A stretch of DNA of 64,000 nucleotides from positions 4,725,679 through 4,789,678 of the forward strand of contig JAGGNK010010337.1 in NCBI GenBank assembly GCA_017590115.1, written 5' to 3'. Source of the stretch: Montifringilla adamsi. Lineage: Eukaryota > Chordata > Aves > Passeriformes > Passeridae. The position numbers and the translations under genes were made by a program. Shown here one piece after another: positions 60,228-64,000 of this stretch (position 1 is its first letter; every line of letters starts with the position of its first letter). The notes beneath the pieces were generated by a model. That model was not told where the DNA came from and made no database searches. It saw only the letters and a list, made by a program, of their open reading frames with translations.

Positions 60228-60385
60228 TGCAGTTTGGGGAGACAGGGAATAATATTTTTATTATTTCCATTCTACAGATGGTCGAGCTGAAGCACTGCAA
60301 GGTTTATTGACTTACTCAGAGTTGCACAGCATGCTTGAATGGAAGCAGAACCCCAGCTGGCCTGATTCCCACTCCCGGGCTTTTA
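60228..60385 (-). mobile_element. MIR SINE remnant
   Basis: TTATTATTTCCATTCTACAG, ATGGTCGAGCTGAAGCACTG, TTGACTTACTCAGAGTTGCA and GAAGCAGAACCCCAGCTGG align with the reverse complement of MIR in the right order and spacing (originally a CCATTTTACAGATGAGGAAAC-like start and a CAAGGTCACACAGC-like middle). It is the clearest of the MIR-like pieces in the window. Confidence 0.7.
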
Positions 60386-61024
60386 GCCGTTACACTCTCC
60401 TGTATTTGCTCCTTTTAACATCTGATTATTTTACTGCCCTAATCAGCTCCCCATTTTATACTCAAATTATTTCCTTAGGTTACATTAAACCCTTTTGTCA
60501 CATTACCCAGACAAGACTATAGATATATTTTTTTCAGCCATGCACAGGCAGAAATTTAGTTTCTTTTGTTTAAGTGCAAACATGCACAGGGTCAGTGAAA
60601 GGATCCAGACTCTGAGAAATTATTCCTCTGCTCATTTTCATGTTCACAACATGAATTACATTAAGAGCAGAAATTAGTCATTAGCATCTCCCTGTATTTA
60701 CTGAAAAACTAATAAAACATCACATTTTACATGCTTGTTACTGCATACTTTTGTTAGCATATCACCTCTCCCACCACCAATGACTAAACAACCGACATAG
60801 CTGGATCTTGGCTGAGGCTGCTACAGAACAGCAGGAACACTGGTGAAGCATCTTCCAAAACTGAGTTATTTATCTGGCCAGGGAGATTTTTTCCCCTCCC
60901 CTTTCTCTCTCTCTTTCTGTGCGTGCTCATGAACCTGACCCAACACGTTTCCAGAAGAGACTCTGCGGTTGTTGTTGCCAGACAATGCCTGCAATCATTT
61001 TTCTCCAGCCGTACATCCAAACTA

Positions 61025-61052
61025 GGGGGGGGGGGGGGGAGGGAGGGGGGGA
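61025..61052. repeat. Poly(G)-rich tract
   Basis: A G15 run followed by G-runs separated by single A's. It could form a G-quadruplex on the + strand. Confidence 0.9.
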
Positions 61053-61284
61053 GGAAGAGAGAAAAGCTCTTTTGTTTGGAAGTGTGAAGAGCTCTGTCGA
61101 AACACGTCTCTTCAGGGTAGTTTTAAGTTACAGAACTGATAAGAAAAAAAAATCCAACGTAATGATTTCCCTCTGCCTGCTGTGCCTACCCTTGGAGCAC
61201 TCCCCTCTGCTTCTGGTGCCCATTAGGAATGAGACAACTCTTGAATAAAAGACCCTCCCTGAAGGAATACATTCTCTACACTTC

Positions 61285-61310
61285 TTTTTTTTTTTTTTTT
61301 TTTTTTTTTT
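61285..61310. repeat. T26 homopolymer beside a CR1 end
   Basis: A pure T run 8 bp before the CR1 3' terminus. Confidence 0.9.
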
Positions 61311-61318
61311 CCCTAGGT

Positions 61319-61380
61319 TTCATAGAATCATAGAACCATTTGGGTTGGAAGACAACCTCTAAGATCATCGAGTCCAACAG
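61319..61380 (-). mobile_element. CR1 LINE 3' end
   Basis: TTCATAGAATCATAGAACCA, then TTTGGGTTGGAAGACAACC and TCTAAGATCATCGAGTCCAAC, give the characteristic reverse complement of the CR1 terminal repeat and adjacent 3'UTR. Confidence 0.85.
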
Positions 61381-62354
61381 GAATCTGGTCTCTGTAATTC
61401 TCCCCCTCACCATCACCAGGTACTCCCAAAGGGGCTTCTGTCTCCACATTAAATTGATGGAGTGTCCCAGTGTAGCTGACAATCTCTGCTGATCAGGCTG
61501 TTGTGTTCAAAACTGATGGACTGTGGGGCTCCCAGAGGGGAGGGCCAGTGCTTATTTGGAGGCTCTCTTCCATGCAAAGTATTAAACTTATGAGCTGGGG
61601 AAACTGCCTCTGGCCAGAACCCAGTCCAGGGAAGGTTTAAGTGAAAAATAAAAAAGTCTCTTAATGGGTTAGCAATAAAACCATGGGATCTGCTAGAGCA
61701 TCTGACAGTCAGAGAGAGTTAGTTTACTCATGATTTAACTTGGTTGACAAAATTGAAGGGAAGACATCATGCATTAGCTTAAAGTGGGTTGCAAAAGTGG
61801 TATGTAAGAAGCAATGTAGCATCCACCAGGGAAAAGCTCTTGATTGCAAGGAGAGCGGGAAAACAAGCCAAACTGTTCTTTTCACACTAATTAATTAAAT
61901 AAATAATATTCCTGCCAAAAAGTTGCCAACCGCCTTCAAACTGCAGAGCAACGTGTTCACACTGGATTAGCCCAGGAACGTAGTTCCTGTCCATTCCTGC
62001 TTACGATTTTTTTTGATTATTTTTTTAATAGAATAAAAAAGGTGCCTTTGCTTTGGAAAGAATTTTTTAATGTGTGACTACTGTAATGCAGAATAAAGCA
62101 GCCAGCTTAATCTTTTTATGAAAGATGAACAAAATAGATTGGTCTTTGTTCAAATTTGTTCTAGAAACAAGCTGGACTTAATCCTTTCAATAACAATCCC
62201 TGAATCTGTTCCTACAGTACTTTAGACATTTTTCCAAGGAAAAAAGATACATACCTAATCTCCAAGGTACCCATGCTGCTAATCTGGATCCTGCTGTGCT
62301 AGGCTACTCTGTTACATCAGGTTTCTTTTCTCTTTAAGACATACCACAAGAGAG

Positions 62355-62388
62355 AAAAAAAAAAAAAGAAAAAAAAGAAAAAAAAAAG
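62355..62388. repeat. A-rich tract with single G interruptions
   Basis: Runs of A separated by single G's. Confidence 0.85.
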
Positions 62389-63157
62389 TCTAAACAATCA
62401 GAGGAAAACTACAGCCAGCTCAGGGAAAAAGGGAATTTTCCAGTTTAAATGGATGTGCAACCAATAATAAGCATAAGCTGTTTATGCAATGAACTTCATC
62501 ATTTTACTGTGCCTCTGCCAGTTTACACTGTCTCACTGTCTGAAATTGAAATTTACTCTGTGTCTGTGTGTTACTCAGTCTCTCTGGTGAAGTGAAAGAA
62601 GAATATGTTCAGATCCTCTCAGCTCTTTATATCAAGGACAGAGGTTTGCACTTCTACATGGTTAAAACCAAGTATGAGGTAATCTTCAGCATTCCTCATG
62701 TGGTAGAGAGGAAAATATACCTAGAAAATATGTCTCTCACCAATCCTAATCAAATTAATCAGTTACTTCTGTGGATTAGTGATTTAAGGAAAAAAAGGCA
62801 GGCTATGAGATAGGGCCTCATAGACAAAATTATCTATCACATAATGAAGACAATTCACACATTCTTCCTTTACCAAATATGTTCCAATAGTCTGGGGCCA
62901 TCTGGAAATTCATACATCCCTTTTGAAAAGCTTTTACTTTCACTGTCTTCAAAATTAATAACAATTCTTACATGCCTTTTTTCCCCCCACTTTCCCAACT
63001 CATTAAAAAACCCATCCAAAACCCAGAAAAAAATCTCATGGCTTTAAAGTACAGCCACATACAACTTCAGGGGCTTTTTTTGGACATCTGACACACAGAG
63101 ACCTTTCTCCACAAATGGACACAGTGAAAGTAAGAAGGATCTTTGGCACTGACCACA

Positions 63158-63812
63158 GAATGGTTTGGGTTGGAAGGCACATTAAAGGCCATCCAGTTCC
63201 AACCCCTTGCCTTGGGCAGGGAACCTTCCACGGGACCAAGTTGGTCAGAGCCCCATCCAGCCTGGCCTTGAACACTGCCAGGGATGGGCATCCACAGTTT
63301 CTCTGGGTGACCTGTGCCAATGTCTCACAGTAAACAATTTCTCCCTAATATCTGATCTAAGCCTCCTCTCTTTCAGTTTGAAGCCATTCCCCCTTGTCTT
63401 ATCAATACATGTCCTTATAAATAGTCCCTCTCCTGTAGGCTCCCTTCAGGTACTGGAAAGCCATAATTAGGTCTCCCTGGAGCCTTCTCTTTTCCAGATT
63501 GGGATTCCATTTGGGATTTCTCAAAGAAATCCCAACTCTCTCAGCCTTTCCTCACAGGAGAGGTGCTCCATTCCTTTAATCATCTTGGTGGCCTCCTCTG
63601 CAGCTGCTGCAGGAGGCTGATGTCCTGTTTGGGCTGGGGACCCCAGAACTGGGTGCTGTGCTCCAGGAGGGGTCTCAGCAGAAAAGAGTAGAGGGGCAGA
63701 GAGGCAGAATCCCTTCCCTTGCCCTGCTGCCCACGCTGCTCTGGATGCAGCCCAGGATACAGTTGGCTTTTTGGGCTGCGAGTGCACATGGCTGGCTCAT
63801 GTTCAGCTGGAG
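63158..63812 (-). mobile_element. Longest CR1 LINE copy in the window
   Basis: It begins with CAGAATGGTTTGGGTTGGAAG and continues through GAGCCCCATCCAGCCTGGCC, a GTCTTATCAATACATG segment, GGCTCCCTTCAGGTACTGG, CTCTCAGCCTTTCCTCACAG and GGGACCCCAG-type sequence to GGATGCAGCCCAGGATACAG and GCTGGCTCATGTTCAGCTGG. This covers roughly 650 bp of the 3' portion, including non-coding sequence just past ORF2. It is 5' truncated, as CR1 copies usually are. Confidence 0.93.
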
Positions 63813-64000
63813 CCAAAGGAATGCATCAGTTTGTACTGCAGCTTCCTGTTCACAACTTCTGTAAAGAATATGGGAGAGGATCAATGTCCCTATCCCTTTA
63901 TGCTGATCCAACAAGCAGATCAGACACTAGGCAGCTGACAAACATTTCTTGAGGGCGGGGAAAATTGCTGTTGTTTCCACATGCAGCCCAGGGTGCTGGC

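Larger units (their letters stand above)
36915..64000 (-). other. KCNQ1: KCNQ1 last intron (5' end beyond window)
   Basis: At least 27 kb without any exon I could identify. The preceding exon should encode a short peptide ending near NTIGARLNRVEDK, and I did not find its reverse complement, although an exon of about 60 bp could be missed by eye. The last intron of human KCNQ1 is also very long, so the absence is expected. Outside the repeats and candidate blocks listed separately, I see no features in this intron. Confidence 0.75.

Noticed and set aside
37000..64000. Search for the next KCNQ1 exon (about 60 bp, ending near ARLNRVEDK)
   Set aside because: No convincing match was found on the minus strand. 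A segment near 61,200 looked similar in a few bases but translates differently.
36000..64000. KCNQ1OT1-type antisense promoter or imprinting centre
   Set aside because: In mammals it lies in a more upstream KCNQ1 intron, which is not in this window, and no CpG island is present in this intron.
1..64000. tRNA, rRNA, CRISPR, phage or bacterial-type operons
   Set aside because: None seen; the sequence is vertebrate with CR1 repeats and spliced genes.

Overview
The window is vertebrate nuclear DNA, almost certainly from a bird. It contains several 3'-end fragments of CR1 LINEs, the typical avian retroposon. Coding content is sparse, introns are short in the one complete gene, and two neighbouring genes match the amniote CDKN1C-KCNQ1 locus (human 11p15.5). 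The species cannot be named from the sequence alone.

Left end (1-2,075): a complete CDKN1C (p57/Kip2) gene on the + strand inside a strong CpG island. It has three forward CCAAT boxes, a 23-bp near-palindrome, a TATA-like TTTAAAAG, two coding exons (574-1024 and 1114-1235, 190 aa), a further intron five bases after the stop codon, and a 3'UTR ending at twin AATAAA signals. The 3'UTR carries seed matches for miR-25/92 and miR-221/222. The protein has the cyclin/CDK-inhibitory domain and the C-terminal QT box but lacks the long Pro-Ala repeat of mammalian p57.

Middle (2,075-36,000): about 34 kb of intergenic DNA with no gene I can support. It holds several candidate conserved regulatory blocks (inferred from motif texture only), an unusual minisatellite built only of 14- and 21-nt units (13,253-13,581), a second CpG island with a near-consensus CTCF site (about 18,130-18,500), a 29-base assembly gap (12,163-12,191), and a few very old MIR/CR1-like remnants. 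I saw no younger CR1 copy here.

Right part (36,000-64,000): the final coding exon of KCNQ1 on the - strand (36,709-36,912, 67 aa), its probable 3'UTR (to about 36,000), and then at least 27 kb of the last KCNQ1 intron, which contains seven recognisable CR1 fragments. No further KCNQ1 exon was found. The two genes are convergent (tail to tail), as in mammals.

CDKN1C is a cell-cycle brake and KCNQ1 is a voltage-gated potassium channel. They share no pathway, and their linkage matters because in mammals this segment is an imprinted domain. The mammalian imprinting centre lies in an upstream KCNQ1 intron that is outside this window, so nothing here tests imprinting directly.
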